DNA of 64,000 nt from Sphingobium sp. Ant17 (GTDB lineage Bacteria > Pseudomonadota > Alphaproteobacteria > Sphingomonadales > Sphingomonadaceae). Of the stretch, positions 1 through 9,965 are shown piece after piece. Each line of letters starts with the position of its first letter. Position 1 is the first letter of the stretch. The notes under the pieces were generated by a model. It was not told the origin of the DNA. It worked only from the letters and a program-made list of their open reading frames with translations, and made no database searches. Location: assembly GCF_000588875.1 (NCBI RefSeq), contig NZ_JEMV01000012.1, positions 1 through 64,000 on the forward strand, read 5' to 3'. The position numbers were made by a program, and so were the translations under genes.

Positions 1-31
1 CGAGTCTGTTTGAAACATAGGGGGATAACAG

Positions 32-1112
32 ATGGATTTCGCTTCTCGTTTAGCTGAGCTGCAAAAGCGCACGATTGAGCATCGCGAGGTTCTGTTGACC
101 GAAGAGGCCGCAAAAACCGCGTTGGTCATGCCCTTCCTCCAATCGCTCGGCTATGATGTCTTCAATCCGAAAGAGGTTGTGCCTGAGTTCACGGCCGATG
201 TTGGCATCAAAAAAGGCGAGAAAGTTGACTACGCCATCTGCCAGGATGGCAAGGTCAATATCCTGATTGAATGCAAGCCATCGACCGCTGAACTGAACGT
301 CAATCACGCATCCCAGCTATTTCGCTATTTCAGCGTTACCGAATCGCGTCTCGCCATCCTTACCAATGGCGTCAATTTATCAGTTCTTTTTCAGACGTCG
401 AAAAAGCCAAAACAAAAATGGACGAGCGGCCATTTTTTTTACGTTCAGTATGGAAGCGATAAAAGCCATCTGACATTCGAACGCTGGAAAAAGTTCGCCA
501 AAGCAGATTTCGATATCGAGAAGATTATCCAAGAGGCGGGCCATCTCAAAACTCCAATCGCTATTGCGAAAGGCGATGGACCGGGAGTTTGCTGAACCTT
601 CAGATGAATTTGTGAGGGTCTTCGCGGCTCATGTCGTGGAAGGGCGTCTGACACCGGGCGCGAAAGAGAGCATCGCGAAGCTAATACCTAACACCGTTGC
701 GGCAATAATCAGGGACAAGGTCAACGAGCGACTAGCCTCGGCGCTCAATGCTTCCACGCCTACTATGGCGGAACCCGAAGAGGCGGAAATCCCGGCGCCG
801 GAAGAAGCGATCATTACCACGCAAGAAGAGTTGAGCGGCTTTCATATTGTGCAGGCGATAGCATCACGCCTTGTCGATCCAAAGCGCATCGTCATTCGAG
901 ACAGCAAGTCATATTGCGCTATCCTTCTCGACGACAATAATCGGAAAACCATCGCGAGGCTGTGGTTCAATTCACCGACGACCCGTTATTTTGGCACATT
1001 CGAGGGCAAGGATGAGACGCGGCATCTTATGCCTGATTTGACCAGCATCTATCAATATATGGGACAGATCGAAGCGCGCCTGCGTGAACTTGACCCAACT
1101 ATTCTCGCTTAG
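32..1112 (+). pseudogene. COG4748-type restriction-endonuclease-like protein, frameshifted
   Basis: Two consecutive frames make one protein of the COG4748 type (related to the N-terminal part of type I restriction R subunits). The first frame (32-595, 187 aa) carries a PD-(D/E)xK-like core: D66, then E80-x-K82 in the segment ILIECKP. The second frame (from about 552 to 1112) continues with RKAMDREFAEPSDEFVR and a C-terminal domain containing SYCAILLDDNNRKTIARLWF. The frames join near 548-563 if one A of the AAAA run at 548-551 is removed. A good ribosome site (GGGGGAT) precedes the ATG at 32. The AT content is higher than in its neighbours, which suggests acquisition. No methylase or specificity subunit is visible here, so a restriction role is not shown. 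The break may be real or a sequencing error. Confidence 0.7.
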
Positions 1113-1142
1113 GCAATTCATACCCAACAGCACATCAATTTT

Positions 1143-1166
1143 GTTCCCCGGCGAAGGCCGGGGAAC
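1143..1166. repeat. Perfect hairpin, sphingomonad-type palindromic repeat
   Basis: A 10-bp stem (GTTCCCCGGC / GCCGGGGAAC) encloses the loop GAAG. It lies 31 bases after the COG4748-like gene. There is no T run, so intrinsic termination is doubtful. The GCGAAGGC core is like that of the inverted-repeat element found upstream of fliP at 39539-39627. Confidence 0.6.
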
Positions 1167-1324
1167 AGCTAAGCAAGCATTCGAGGCCCACCCATGTTGT
1201 TGAACATGGCCAAGTGATCGCTGCGAGAGTTTGCCTCTACACTTTCCCCCTCAAGCCGCCCGCCCCGACCCTTCGCCCACTTCCCCCTGTCCTACATCCC
1301 CCAACCCATGCCATGCTCCCCGTC

Positions 1325-1851
1325 ATGCCAAACACCCCCGACCTGCTCCACTTCACCCCCGTCCAGCTGCAACGCCGCGCGCGCGGCTGGAGGCCGATGC
1401 CCAACACGCCTTCATTGATGCCTTGTCCCGATGCGGCGTCGTCGCGCAGGCGGCGCGGAGCGTTGGCTGTTCGCCGCGCTCGGCCTATCTGTTGCGGGCG
1501 CGGCCGGGGGCGGAAAGTTTCGCCGCCGCCTGGGACTGGGCGATCGAGATGGGGCTGGACGACCAGATGGGTCGTGCCGTGGCGCTGATCCGGGGCGACC
1601 GGCGGCAACCGCTGGTGCGCGGTGGCCGCATCGTCGGCCATTATAGCAAGCCCGACCGCCGGGTCATGCTTGCAGCGCTGCGGGCGCTGTCCGCCTGCAC
1701 CGATGGCAGCCGCGCCATGATGCCGCATAATGCCCGTATCGCCGCCCGCGCAACTGCGCAAACGCCGCCCCCCGCCACAGCCGCCCCTTGTCACAATCAA
1801 TCCGGCCGACGAAATAAAATGTCGAAATCTGCGGGAAATATGCGAAGTTAA
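1325..1851 (+). pseudogene. Small HTH DNA-binding protein, frameshifted
   Basis: This is a short helix-turn-helix protein of a kind I recognise from sphingomonads. The N-terminal piece LLHFTPVQLQRRARGW is read in one frame from the ATG at 1325 (an alternative ATG lies at 1313). The HTH core AFIDALSRCGVVAQAARSVG, followed by CSPRSAYLLRARPGAESFAAAW, is in the next frame. One G restored at about 1388-1393 (TGGGAGGCC or GGAGGGCC) joins them. The C-terminal tail is rich in Ala, Pro and Thr and low in predicted structure. The start has no convincing ribosome site. A role as regulator or phage-terminase-like DNA binder is possible. No target is evident, and neither neighbour is functionally related. 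Confidence 0.5.
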
Positions 1852-1884
1852 GCGCTGACCATCCCCTTGTCGGAGCCTCATAGC

Positions 1885-3714
1885 ATGACCGCCACGCGCC
1901 GCGATTTCCTTGTCGCCGGTTCCTCCGTCCTCGCTCTGTCGGCGCTCCCCGCCCGCGCCGCGACCGACACGCCCGACGCTCGCGCGCAATCGACGCTGGC
2001 CACCATGGCCGAAGCCATGCTCGCCGACGCCCCGGAAAGCGCCACCGGCCTTGGCCTCGACACTGGCCCCCGCGCCGCACTCAAAAGCCGCCTCGGCAAC
2101 AAAAGCCCGGCAGGCCAAGCGCAGATCGCCGCCCATGTCACCGACCGCCTCGCCACCTTGCGCGCCATGGACCTCGCCCCGCTCTCCCCCGCCACCCGCA
2201 CCGATGTCGAGGTCGCCCGCGCCGCGCACGAACTGGCCGCCGAAGGGTTCGCCTTCCCGTTCGGCGACATGGCGATGATGAACAGCAATTGGTCCTACCG
2301 CAACGCGCCCTATGCCGTGGCGCAGAACACCGGCAGCTTCGTCGAAACGCCCGACTTCCTCGACGCCAATCACGGCATCGAAACCCCCGCCGACGCCGAC
2401 GCCTATCTCGCCCGCCTGTCCGCCTATGCCGCCAATCTCGCGGGCGAAACGCAGCGGCTGCGCCACGACGCGGGCATCGGCGTCACCGCGCCCGCCTTCC
2501 TGCTCGACAAGACATTGGGCCAGATGGCGACGGTCCAGCGCCAGCCGATCGACCAATGGGTGCCCGTCGCCTCGCTCGCCCGCCGCACCGCGTCGATGCC
2601 CGGCGACTATGGCGCGAAAGCCGCGAAGATCGTCCGCGAACAGGTCGCCCCCGCGCTCGCCGCCCAGGTCGCCGAACTCACCCGCCAGCGCGCCACCGCC
2701 ACCATGGATGCGGGCGTGTGGAAACTCCCCGACGGCGAGGCCTATTATGGCTGGGCGCTCAAGGCCGGGACCACCACGACCATGACCCCCGAAGAGGTCC
2801 ATGCGCTCGGCCTCGACCAGCTTGCCGCGCTGCAAAGCCAGATGGACGGGCTGCTCAAAGGGCTAGGCCTCACTAAGGGCACCGTCGGCGAACGCATGAC
2901 CGCGATGGGCAAAGACCCGCGCCACCTCTTCCCCGACGACGACAAGGGCCGCGCGCAGATATTGGCCTATATCGAAGGCCGCCTGACCGACATCCGCACC
3001 CGCCTGCCGCGCGCCTTCGCGACGCTCGTCCCCGCCAAGCTGATCGTCAAGCGCGTGCCGGTGGAGATCGAGGCCGGGATGCCCGGCGCCTATGCGGGCG
3101 CTGGCTCGATCGACGGCAGCGTGCCCGGCAACTATTATATCAACCTGCGCGATACCAACAGCTGGCCGCGCTACAGCCTGCCCACCCTCACCTATCATGA
3201 GGGGATACCCGGGCACATCTGGCAGGGCGAATATAGCTATAAGCTGCCCCTCATCCGCTCGCTCCTCCCCTTCAACGCCTATAGCGAGGGCTGGGCGCTC
3301 TATGCCGAGCAGCTAGGTGACGAACTGGGCGCCTATGACGGCGATGTGGCGGGGCGGCTGGGCTATCTCCAGTCGATCGCCTATCGCTGCTGCCGTCTGG
3401 TGGTCGACACCGGCCTCCACGCCAAGCGCTGGACCCGGCAACAGGCGATCGACTGGTTCGCCACCACCAACGGCTCGACGGTCGAGGAAGTCCAGGGCGA
3501 AGTCGACCGCTATTGCGCCTGGCCGGGCCAAGCCTGCGGCTACAAGGTCGGCCACGGCGAAATCGTCCGCCTGCGCGAAGCGGCAAAAACCGCACTAGGC
3601 CCAAAATTCGACTTCCGCCTGTTCAACGACGCGGTGGTGAAGAGCGGCGGTGTGCCGATGACCGTGCTGGCGGGGAATGTGGCGGCGTGGGTCGCGGGGC
3701 GGAAGGGGGCGTAA
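1885..3714 (+). CDS. DUF885 family exported protein (putative metallohydrolase)
   Basis: A 609-aa protein of the DUF885 family. The N-terminus has twin arginines in TRRDFLVAGS followed by a hydrophobic stretch and an Ala-x-Ala site, a Tat export signal of the kind that also carries a helper RRDFL motif. The motif HEGIPGH is at about residues 438-444, as expected for this family of putative zinc-dependent hydrolases. Substrate is unknown. I prefer the ATG at 1885, which has GGAG upstream, over the TTG at 1867. The mature protein is probably periplasmic. The gene stands alone: the upstream HTH gene is unrelated, and a palindromic repeat separates it from the convergent fpr gene. Confidence 0.85.
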   Translation: MTATRRDFLVAGSSVLALSALPARAATDTPDARAQSTLATMAEAMLADAPESATGLGLDTGPRAALKSRLGNKSPAGQAQIAAHVTDRLATLRAMDLAPLSPATRTDVEVARAAHELAAEGFAFPFGDMAMMNSNWSYRNAPYAVAQNTGSFVETPDFLDANHGIETPADADAYLARLSAYAANLAGETQRLRHDAGIGVTAPAFLLDKTLGQMATVQRQPIDQWVPVASLARRTASMPGDYGAKAAKIVREQVAPALAAQVAELTRQRATATMDAGVWKLPDGEAYYGWALKAGTTTTMTPEEVHALGLDQLAALQSQMDGLLKGLGLTKGTVGERMTAMGKDPRHLFPDDDKGRAQILAYIEGRLTDIRTRLPRAFATLVPAKLIVKRVPVEIEAGMPGAYAGAGSIDGSVPGNYYINLRDTNSWPRYSLPTLTYHEGIPGHIWQGEYSYKLPLIRSLLPFNAYSEGWALYAEQLGDELGAYDGDVAGRLGYLQSIAYRCCRLVVDTGLHAKRWTRQQAIDWFATTNGSTVEEVQGEVDRYCAWPGQACGYKVGHGEIVRLREAAKTALGPKFDFRLFNDAVVKSGGVPMTVLAGNVAAWVAGRKGA

Positions 3715-3715
3715 A

Positions 3716-3893
3716 CCTTCTCCCTGCAGGGAGAAGGATACGAAGCCTTACCGAACGCAGTGAGGTTAGGCGCAGTTGGATGAGGGTGTGCGACTATGCG
3801 ATGGGGCACGTCGATGCAGCGCCGACCACCCTCACCGGCTCCGACTAGGCAGCAAGCTGCCAAGTCTCCACATCCTCTCCCTCAAGGGAGAGG
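3716..3893. repeat. Composite palindromic repeat between convergent genes
   Basis: Two outer palindromes, CCTTCTCCCTGCAGGGAGAAGG (two halves, 3716-3737) and CCTCTCCCT-CA-AGGGAGAGG (3874-3893), frame an inner inverted pair TGAGGGTG / CACCCTCA. The whole element can fold on either strand. This is an interspersed non-coding repeat, and by position it could serve as a two-way transcript end for the DUF885 gene and fpr. Confidence 0.6.
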
Positions 3894-3901
3894 AGCGTCA
3901 A

Positions 3902-4717
3902 TTACCCCACAAATGCCCGCTCGATCACGAACTGCCCCGGCGCCGCATTCGACCCTTCGGTAAAGCCATTCGCTTCGAACCAGGCCGCGAACTGCTTGAT
4001 CATTTCCATGCTGCCGCACATCATGATCCGGTCGGTTTCGGGGTCGAACTTGGCCGGCCCCTCAAGCCCCTCGAACAGCGCGCCACTCTCGACCAGCTTG
4101 TCGATCCGCACGGTGTTGCGGAACGCCTCGCGCGTCACGGTCGGCACATAATGGAACTGGGTCGCGGCCTGTTCGGCGACCAGCGGATCCTCCGCCAGCT
4201 TGCCTTCCAACTCGTCATGGAAGGCCAGGTCGCTTACCCGGCGCACCGAATGGACGACGACGACCTGCTCGTAAAATTCATAGACGTCGGGGTCACGCGC
4301 CAGGCTCAGGAAAGGGGCGAGGCCAGTGCCGGTCGACAGCATGAACAACCGCTTGCCCGGCAACAGCGCGTCGGTGACCAGCGTGCCGGTCGGCTTGCGG
4401 CCGAGGTAAATCTGGTCGCCCGGTTCGATCAGCTGCAATCGGCTCGTCAGCGGGCCGTCCTGCACCTTGATCGACAGGAATTCCAGTTCCTCGTCCCAGG
4501 CGGGGCTGGCGACCGAATAGGCGCGCAGCAGCGGCTTGCCATTCTCGCCCTTCAAACCGATCATCACGAACTCGCCCGAGCGGAAGCGGAAGCTGGCCGG
4601 GCGCGAAATGCGGAAACTGAACAGATGCTCGTTCCAGTGCCGCACCGACAGCACGGTTTCCACCGAGAGGGCACCGGTCGGTTCCAGCACCGGCTTTTCG
4701 ATCGTCACGTCGTTCAA
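3902..4717 (-). CDS. fpr: Ferredoxin--NADP+ reductase
   Basis: FAD-dependent oxidoreductase moving electrons between NADPH and ferredoxin or flavodoxin, probably cytosolic. The FAD-binding segment LLRAYSVASP is followed by the flavin loop PLTSRLQ and the nicotinamide-nucleotide motif STGTGLAPFLSLAR. The C-terminus ends FVIERAFVG, the family's usual ending. With a TTG start at 4717 (AGGAAG upstream) the protein is 271 aa, close to bacterial FPRs of about 257-272 aa. GTG at 4708 is an alternative. The frame is open to 4822, but the extra residues do not resemble the family. It has its own transcription unit. Confidence 0.85.
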   Translation of the reverse strand: MNDVTIEKPVLEPTGALSVETVLSVRHWNEHLFSFRISRPASFRFRSGEFVMIGLKGENGKPLLRAYSVASPAWDEELEFLSIKVQDGPLTSRLQLIEPGDQIYLGRKPTGTLVTDALLPGKRLFMLSTGTGLAPFLSLARDPDVYEFYEQVVVVHSVRRVSDLAFHDELEGKLAEDPLVAEQAATQFHYVPTVTREAFRNTVRIDKLVESGALFEGLEGPAKFDPETDRIMMCGSMEMIKQFAAWFEANGFTEGSNAAPGQFVIERAFVG

Positions 4718-4881
4718 GACCTTCTTCCTTGCCAATCCATGTGCGTCCACCCGCACGGGCGTCGCCAGTTGCGTATCGTTCGCAACAACTGATATGCATC
4801 GCGAATGGAGCCAACGCGGCATGAAGCAAGGCCAAAAAAACTTGGGGGGCCGATAGCTGACCCCCCGCCAGCGTCAGGCGA

Positions 4882-5193
4882 TCAGCCGAACAGGCCCTTG
4901 GCGATCCCGCCCAGTTCGTTCATCGGATTGCCGTCGCCATCCCGGTCGAACAGGCCACCCAGTTTGCCCATGATCGCTTCGGGGCCACCGAACGATCCCA
5001 TCAATTCCTGCAACTTGTCGGCCGACACGCCATGTTCGGCGGCCACCTCGGCCAGTGCCGAAATGCTCGTTTCACCCGACCCGATCTTGGCGCTGATTTC
5101 GGTCATCAGCCCCTGCATCTGTTCGGGCGTCATCCCGATCTGTGCGGCGACCGCTTCCAGCCCGCCCATCTTGCCGATCATATCACCAAACAT
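4882..5193 (-). CDS. Small conserved hypothetical protein
   Basis: A 103-aa acidic, Gly- and Met-rich protein starting MFGDMIGKMGGLEAVAAQIG, with GGGAG seven bases before the ATG. The helical middle (TPEQMQGLMTEISAKIG, then a second similar helix pair around HGVSADKLQELMG) looks like two tandem YidB/DUF937-like repeats. The tail FDRDGDGNP resembles a calcium-loop sequence but is too short to call an EF-hand. I do not recognise a function. It lies between fpr and pckA on the same strand, but the pckA terminator and spacing suggest separate transcription. Confidence 0.6.
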   Translation of the reverse strand: MFGDMIGKMGGLEAVAAQIGMTPEQMQGLMTEISAKIGSGETSISALAEVAAEHGVSADKLQELMGSFGGPEAIMGKLGGLFDRDGDGNPMNELGGIAKGLFG

Positions 5194-5257
5194 GTCCACT
5201 ACTCCCGTTGGATGTTGACCGACAGCATAGCACCCCCGCCCCGCCGCCAAAAGCAAA

Positions 5258-5285
5258 AGAGCCGGAAGGTCGCCCCTCCGGCTCT
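5258..5285 (-). terminator. Intrinsic terminator of pckA
   Basis: A 9-bp stem (AGAGCCGGA at 5258-5266 with TCCGGCTCT at 5277-5285). Read on the minus strand it is followed by TTTGCTTTTGG. It lies 29 bases past the pckA stop codon. Confidence 0.75.
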
Positions 5286-5313
5286 CGCCTAGCCTTGGAT
5301 CAGGCCGCGCCCG

Positions 5314-6914
5314 TTACGCCGTCGTCAGCGCCGCGCTGCGCACGGCTTCATCGACATGCTCTTCGAACTGCGCGAAATTATCGACGAACTGCTTGACCAG
5401 CACGGCGGCGGTTTCGTCATAGGCATTGGCGTCCGCCCACATGGCGCGCGGGTCCAAAATGGTCGGCTCACGCCCGCCACTGCGACCGGCACGTCGAACC
5501 CGAAATTGGGATCGGTGCGGAACGCGGCATCGTTCAGGCTGCCGTCGAGCGCGGCGTTGAGCAGCGCGCGGGTGACCTTGATCGGCATGCGCTTGATGCC
5601 GGGCATCGTCGCCTTGCCGCCCGCCCAACCGGTATTGACCAGCCAGCAGGTAACCCCGCCCTTGTTGATCCGCTCCTTGAGCAGATTGCCATAGACGGAC
5701 GGATGACGCGGCATGAACGGCGCGCCGAAGCAGGTCGAGAAGGTGGCGGTCGGCTCGGTCACGCCGATCTCCGTGCCCGCCACCCGTGCGGTATAACCCG
5801 ACAGGAAATGATACATCGCCTGTTCCGGGGTCAGCCGCGCGATCGGCGGCAACACGCCATAGGCGTCGGCGGTCAGGAAGATGATATTCTTCGGGACCGG
5901 CCCCAGATTCTTTTCCGACGTGTTCGGGATGAAGTCGATCGGGTAGGAACCCCGGCTATTCTCGGCCAGCGTATTATCGTCCAGGTCGATCTCGCGCGTT
6001 TCCTCGTCGATCACGACATTCTCCAGCACCGTGCCGAAGCGCTTGGTGGTGGCGAAAATCTCCGGCTCGGCCTCGGCCGACAGGTTGATCATCTTGGCAT
6101 AGCAGCCGCCCTCGAAATTGAAGACCGCCGTGTCCGACCAGCCATGCTCATCATCGCCGATCAGTGTGCGCGACGCATCGGCCGACAGCGTCGTCTTGCC
6201 CGTGCCCGACAGGCCGAAGAAGACCGCCGTGTCGCCGTTCGGGCCGATATTGGCCGAACAATGCATCGGCATCACGCCCTTGACCGGCAACAGATAGTTG
6301 AGAATGCCGAACACCGACTTCTTCATTTCGCCAGCATAAGCAGTGCCGCCGATCAGGATCAGCTTCTCGGTGAAGTTGACCGCCACCACTGTCTCGCTGC
6401 GGCAACCATGGCGGGCCGGATCGGCCTTGAAGGTCGGCAGGTCGATGATCGTATATTCCGGCGCGAAATCGGCCAGTTCGTCCGCGCCCGGCCGCACCAG
6501 CAGCGTGCGGATGAACAGGTTATGCCAGGCGCGCTCGTTGATGACGCGCACATTGACGCGATGTTCGGGCTGCGACCCGCCAAACAGGTCGGCGACATAG
6601 AGCGTGTCCTTCTCGCCCAGCGCCTTGAAGAAATCCGCCTTCAGAACGGCGAAATGCTCCGGCGTCATCGCGACATTGGTGCTGCCCCACCAGACCGTCG
6701 ATTCGGTCTCGGCATCGCGGACGATGAACTTGTCCTTGGCCGACCGGCCGGTATGCGTGCCGGTCTTGACGACTAGCGGGCCGTCCTTGGACAATATGCC
6801 CTCGCCGTTGCGGATGGCCGCTTCGACCAGCGGCGCGGTGCCCATATTCCAAAATTGGGTGGCATGGGTGGAAATGCCCTGGTCTGCCAGGGTGATTGAG
6901 GATTTGGCCTGCAC
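5314..6914 (-). pseudogene. pckA: Phosphoenolpyruvate carboxykinase (ATP), frameshifted near the C-terminus
   Basis: Gluconeogenic enzyme converting oxaloacetate and ATP to PEP, CO2 and ADP. The kinase P-loop [11 protein letters not shown] and the metal/ATP segment [10 protein letters not shown] are intact. The C-terminal end ([19 protein letters not shown] to [11 protein letters not shown]) is in another frame. One base is missing near 5465-5470: GTGAGCC should be GTGGAGCC or GTGAGGCC. Without repair the last 50 or so residues become a Ser/Pro-rich random tail. The start is GTG at 6914, with AGGAG seven bases upstream. Upstream open frame to 7142 is not supported by homology. It is divergent from chvI-chvG, a common alphaproteobacterial arrangement. 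A sequencing error is likely because all else in the gene is well kept. Confidence 0.9.
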
Positions 6915-7182
6915 GCCTTTGCTCCTGAATATGAAATGTCGTGTCGCACTTACTCTTATATCTGCGACCGATCCGCCCCTCTGCGTCATGCTTTTGTACC
7001 ATGACGTCATCCTCGCAGACACATGGGCAATAGGGGCTTGTCCCCCCATCGTCAAATCCCTGTCACGGGCGCAGTGTCCCGAAAATCGACGGTTATGCCA
7101 AATCGCCACCGTCACCCCCTTTCTTGCAGGCGCGCGCCGCATGGTCTAACGCTCTGCCCCACTTGACCTGTTGGGAAACCGC

Positions 7183-7890
7183 ATGACTGCAACCATCGCC
7201 TTGGTGGATGACGACAAGAATATCCTGACCTCCGTCTCGATCGCGCTTCAGTCCGAAGGCTTCATGACGCGGATCTATTCCGACCCCGAAGGCGCGCTCA
7301 AGGCGTTGCTGGACAATCCGGCGGATCTGGCCGTGTTCGATATCAAGATGCCGCGCATGGATGGTCTGGAACTGCTGCGCCGCCTGCGGGAAAAGACGCA
7401 GATGCCGGTCATTTTCCTGACGTCCAAGGCGGATGAGCTGGACGAGGCACTGGGTCTCGCCATGGGCGCGGACGACTATATCGCCAAACCCTTTTCGCAA
7501 CGGCTGCTGATCGCCCGCATCCGCGCGATCCTGCGCCGCGCCGAAGCCCGGGGGGCGCCCGATACCCCGGATCAGCCGGTCGCCGACCCCATCGTGCGTG
7601 GTCGGCTGGAAATGGACCCGGCCCGTCATCGGGTGAAGTGGAACGGGCAGGATGTGACGCTGACCGTCACCGAATTCCTGATCCTCGAAACGCTCGCCGC
7701 CCGCCCCGGCGTCGTCAAGAACCGCAACCAATTGATGGACGCCGCCTATCAGGACGATGTCTATGTCGATGACCGCACGATAGACAGTCATATCAAGCGG
7801 CTGCGCCGCAAATTCCGCGAGGTGGATTCCGATTTCAACGCAATCGACACACTCTATGGCGCCGGCTACCGCTTCTCCGAAGAAGGATGA
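7183..7890 (+). CDS. chvI: Response regulator ChvI
   Basis: OmpR-family response regulator, 235 aa, partner of the downstream sensor. The receiver domain (about 1-120) shows the acidic pair in LVDDD, the phospho-acceptor D53 in [11 protein letters not shown], Thr/Ser in FLTSK and Lys in AKPFSQ. The winged-helix domain (about 140-235) ends in [16 protein letters not shown] and GAGYRF. In other Alphaproteobacteria ChvI controls envelope stress, acid response and exopolysaccharide genes. I chose the ATG at 7183 rather than the TTG at 7171. The end overlaps the start of chvG by 35 bases, indicating co-transcription. Confidence 0.93.
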   Translation: MTATIALVDDDKNILTSVSIALQSEGFMTRIYSDPEGALKALLDNPADLAVFDIKMPRMDGLELLRRLREKTQMPVIFLTSKADELDEALGLAMGADDYIAKPFSQRLLIARIRAILRRAEARGAPDTPDQPVADPIVRGRLEMDPARHRVKWNGQDVTLTVTEFLILETLAARPGVVKNRNQLMDAAYQDDVYVDDRTIDSHIKRLRRKFREVDSDFNAIDTLYGAGYRFSEEG

Positions 7891-9451
7891 CGCGCCGCTG
7901 GCGGTGCGCTGGTCGGGGCGGCTCAGCCTCACGCCGCGCATCCTGGCGGTCAATGTCTTTGCGCTGGCGCTGCTGGCGGGCGGCTTTTTCTATCTCGACA
8001 GCTATCGCACCCGGATCATCGATTCGCGCCTGGAACAATCGGCCCGCGAACTGAAATTGCTGGCGATCAGTCTAGAAAATGCCCCGGCCGACCGGCACGA
8101 TGCGCTGATCGCCGCCTATGCTCGCCAGACCGGCGACCGGGTGCGCCGCTATGCGCCCGGCGGTGGCCTGATCGCCGACAGTTTCGCGATGGACGCCCCG
8201 CGCTATCGCCTGCGATCGCCGTCGGAAGAGGAATGGCAGCGCCATGTCGCGCGCTTCCTCGACAGGGCGGTGGATCGCGTCGTTTCGGCCCGCCGCCCGC
8301 CCGATTTCGTCGAACCGGCGGTGGATAGCGCCGATGCCTGGCCCGAACTGCTGCTCGCGCGCAAGACCGGCCAGCCAACCGCCATGAACCGCTACGCGCC
8401 CGACCGCACCTTCATGATATCGGCGGGCGCATCGGTGCGCGACGGGACCGCGTTGCTGGCCACCGAAAATGCGCGCGACATCACCCGCACCGTGCGCGCG
8501 GAGCGGCTGCGGCTCGGCCTTGTCCTCGCCGTCGCCATGCTCGCCTCGACCCTGCTCTCGCTGTTCCTGGCCCGCACCATCGTGCAGCCGCTCCAGCGCC
8601 TCGCCCGCGCCGCCGTCCGTGTTCGCCTCGGCCGCGCGCGCGAAGTTACCGTGCCGCGCCTGCCCGAACGGCGCGACGAGATCGGCATGCTGGCCCGCGC
8701 CCTGTCCGACATGAGCATTGCCCTGCGCCAGCGGATCGACGCCACCGACGCCTTCGCCGCCGATGTCAGCCATGAGCTCAAAAACCCCATCGCCTCGCTC
8801 CGCTCCGCGCTCGATGCGCTCGACCGGGTGGACCGGCCGGACCTGCGCGCGCAGTTGATGGCGATCGCCCAGGATGACGTTCGCCGCCTCGACCGGCTCG
8901 TCACCGACATTGCCGAAGCCTCGCGCGTCGACGCCGAACTGTCGCGCACCCGCTTCGAACCGATCGACCTTGGCCTGCTCATCGAAACCATGGTCATCGC
9001 CCGCGAAGCGCGCGGCGTGCCACGCGGCGTCCGCCTCGCCTTCGCCCGCCCGCGCAAGAATGTGGCGGTGGTGCTGGGTGAAGAGCAACGGCTGGTCCGC
9101 GTGCTCGACAATCTGATCGACAATGCCATCTCCTTCTCGCCCGACGGCGGCCTTGTCCAGATCATCGCGACCGTCGCCGACGATCAGGTGCTGGTCAGTG
9201 TCGAGGATGAAGGGCCGGGCGTCCCCGTCACCGAGCGCGAGCATGTCTTTCGCCGCTTTCACAGCGTCCGGCCGGAGGGCGAGAGTTTCGGCAAGCATAG
9301 CGGCCTTGGCCTCGCCATCGCCCGCTCCATCGTGGAGGGGCACCAGGGCCGCATCAGCATCGGCGATCGCGAGGATGCGCAGCAGGGCGCGCGCTTCATC
9401 CTGCGCCTGCCGATGGCGGTCGCGCGCGACCCCGGCATCGCATCGGAATAA
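7856..9451 (+). CDS. chvG: Sensor histidine kinase ChvG
   Basis: Inner-membrane sensor kinase, 531 aa, that phosphorylates ChvI. There are two membrane segments (about 30-48 and 220-242) around a periplasmic domain, then HAMP, then the dimerisation box [13 protein letters not shown] with His306. ATP-binding boxes follow: N box [12 protein letters not shown]1 DEGPGVP, F box FRRFHSVRP and G2 [10 protein letters not shown]. The start at 7856 lies inside chvI. A GTG at 7904 is an alternative that keeps the first membrane segment. It is placed directly before hprK-rapZ-PTS, which fits known coupling of the ChvG/ChvI and phosphotransferase systems in this class. Confidence 0.93.
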   Translation: MAPATASPKKDDAPLAVRWSGRLSLTPRILAVNVFALALLAGGFFYLDSYRTRIIDSRLEQSARELKLLAISLENAPADRHDALIAAYARQTGDRVRRYAPGGGLIADSFAMDAPRYRLRSPSEEEWQRHVARFLDRAVDRVVSARRPPDFVEPAVDSADAWPELLLARKTGQPTAMNRYAPDRTFMISAGASVRDGTALLATENARDITRTVRAERLRLGLVLAVAMLASTLLSLFLARTIVQPLQRLARAAVRVRLGRAREVTVPRLPERRDEIGMLARALSDMSIALRQRIDATDAFAADVSHELKNPIASLRSALDALDRVDRPDLRAQLMAIAQDDVRRLDRLVTDIAEASRVDAELSRTRFEPIDLGLLIETMVIAREARGVPRGVRLAFARPRKNVAVVLGEEQRLVRVLDNLIDNAISFSPDGGLVQIIATVADDQVLVSVEDEGPGVPVTEREHVFRRFHSVRPEGESFGKHSGLGLAIARSIVEGHQGRISIGDREDAQQGARFILRLPMAVARDPGIASE

Positions 9452-9530
9452 CGCACCGTCCCCGCGTGGGACGCTGCCCACCAATGTCATTTGCATGGCC
9501 GCTAACACAGGGTAGAAGGGCGGTCGACTT

Positions 9531-9965
9531 ATGGCGCGCGCATTGTCCTCCGAAACGCTTCATGCGACCAGCGTGGCCATTAAGGGCCGCGCCCTGTTGC
9601 TGTGCGGCAAGAGCGGCATCGGCAAGTCCGATCTCGCCCTGCGCCTCATTGATCGCGGCGCCACCCTCATCAGCGACGATTATACCCTCATCAAACGGAT
9701 CGATGGCCAATTGCTCGCCAGCGCGCCCGACCGGATTGCGGGCCAGATGGAGATACGCGGCATGGGCATCGTCGCCATGCCCCATATCGACGATATACCC
9801 GTCGCCCTGCTCATCGACCTGTTCGACAAGGTTGATCGCATGCCGCTCGAACCCTTGCTGCGCACGATCGCAGGCCTGCCGATCCCGGTCTGGAAGGTCG
9901 CCCCGTTCGAGGCCTCCGCCCCGATCAAGGTCGAATGGCTGCTGCGCGCGGTGCCGATCGCATGA
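9531..9965 (+). CDS. hprK: HPr kinase/phosphorylase, short alphaproteobacterial form
   Basis: Serine kinase acting on HPr (encoded at 11324). The protein is only 144 aa, holding just the catalytic domain of the roughly 310-aa Gram-positive enzyme, as is usual in Alphaproteobacteria. The P-loop CGKSGIGKSD is at about residues 25-34, followed by LISDDYTLI. The HprK signature region EIRGMGIV is at about 74-81. The stop codon overlaps the rapZ start (ATGA), so the two are translationally coupled. With the downstream EIIA and HPr genes it forms a regulatory rather than sugar-transporting phosphotransfer chain. Confidence 0.92.
   Translation: MARALSSETLHATSVAIKGRALLLCGKSGIGKSDLALRLIDRGATLISDDYTLIKRIDGQLLASAPDRIAGQMEIRGMGIVAMPHIDDIPVALLIDLFDKVDRMPLEPLLRTIAGLPIPVWKVAPFEASAPIKVEWLLRAVPIA

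Noticed and set aside
1237-2835. Long minus-strand frame over the DUF885 gene
   Set aside because: Antisense to a protein with signal peptide and family motifs; composition is Gly/Arg/His-rich.
5703-6776. Plus-strand frame over pckA
   Set aside because: Antisense to the strongly conserved body of pckA.
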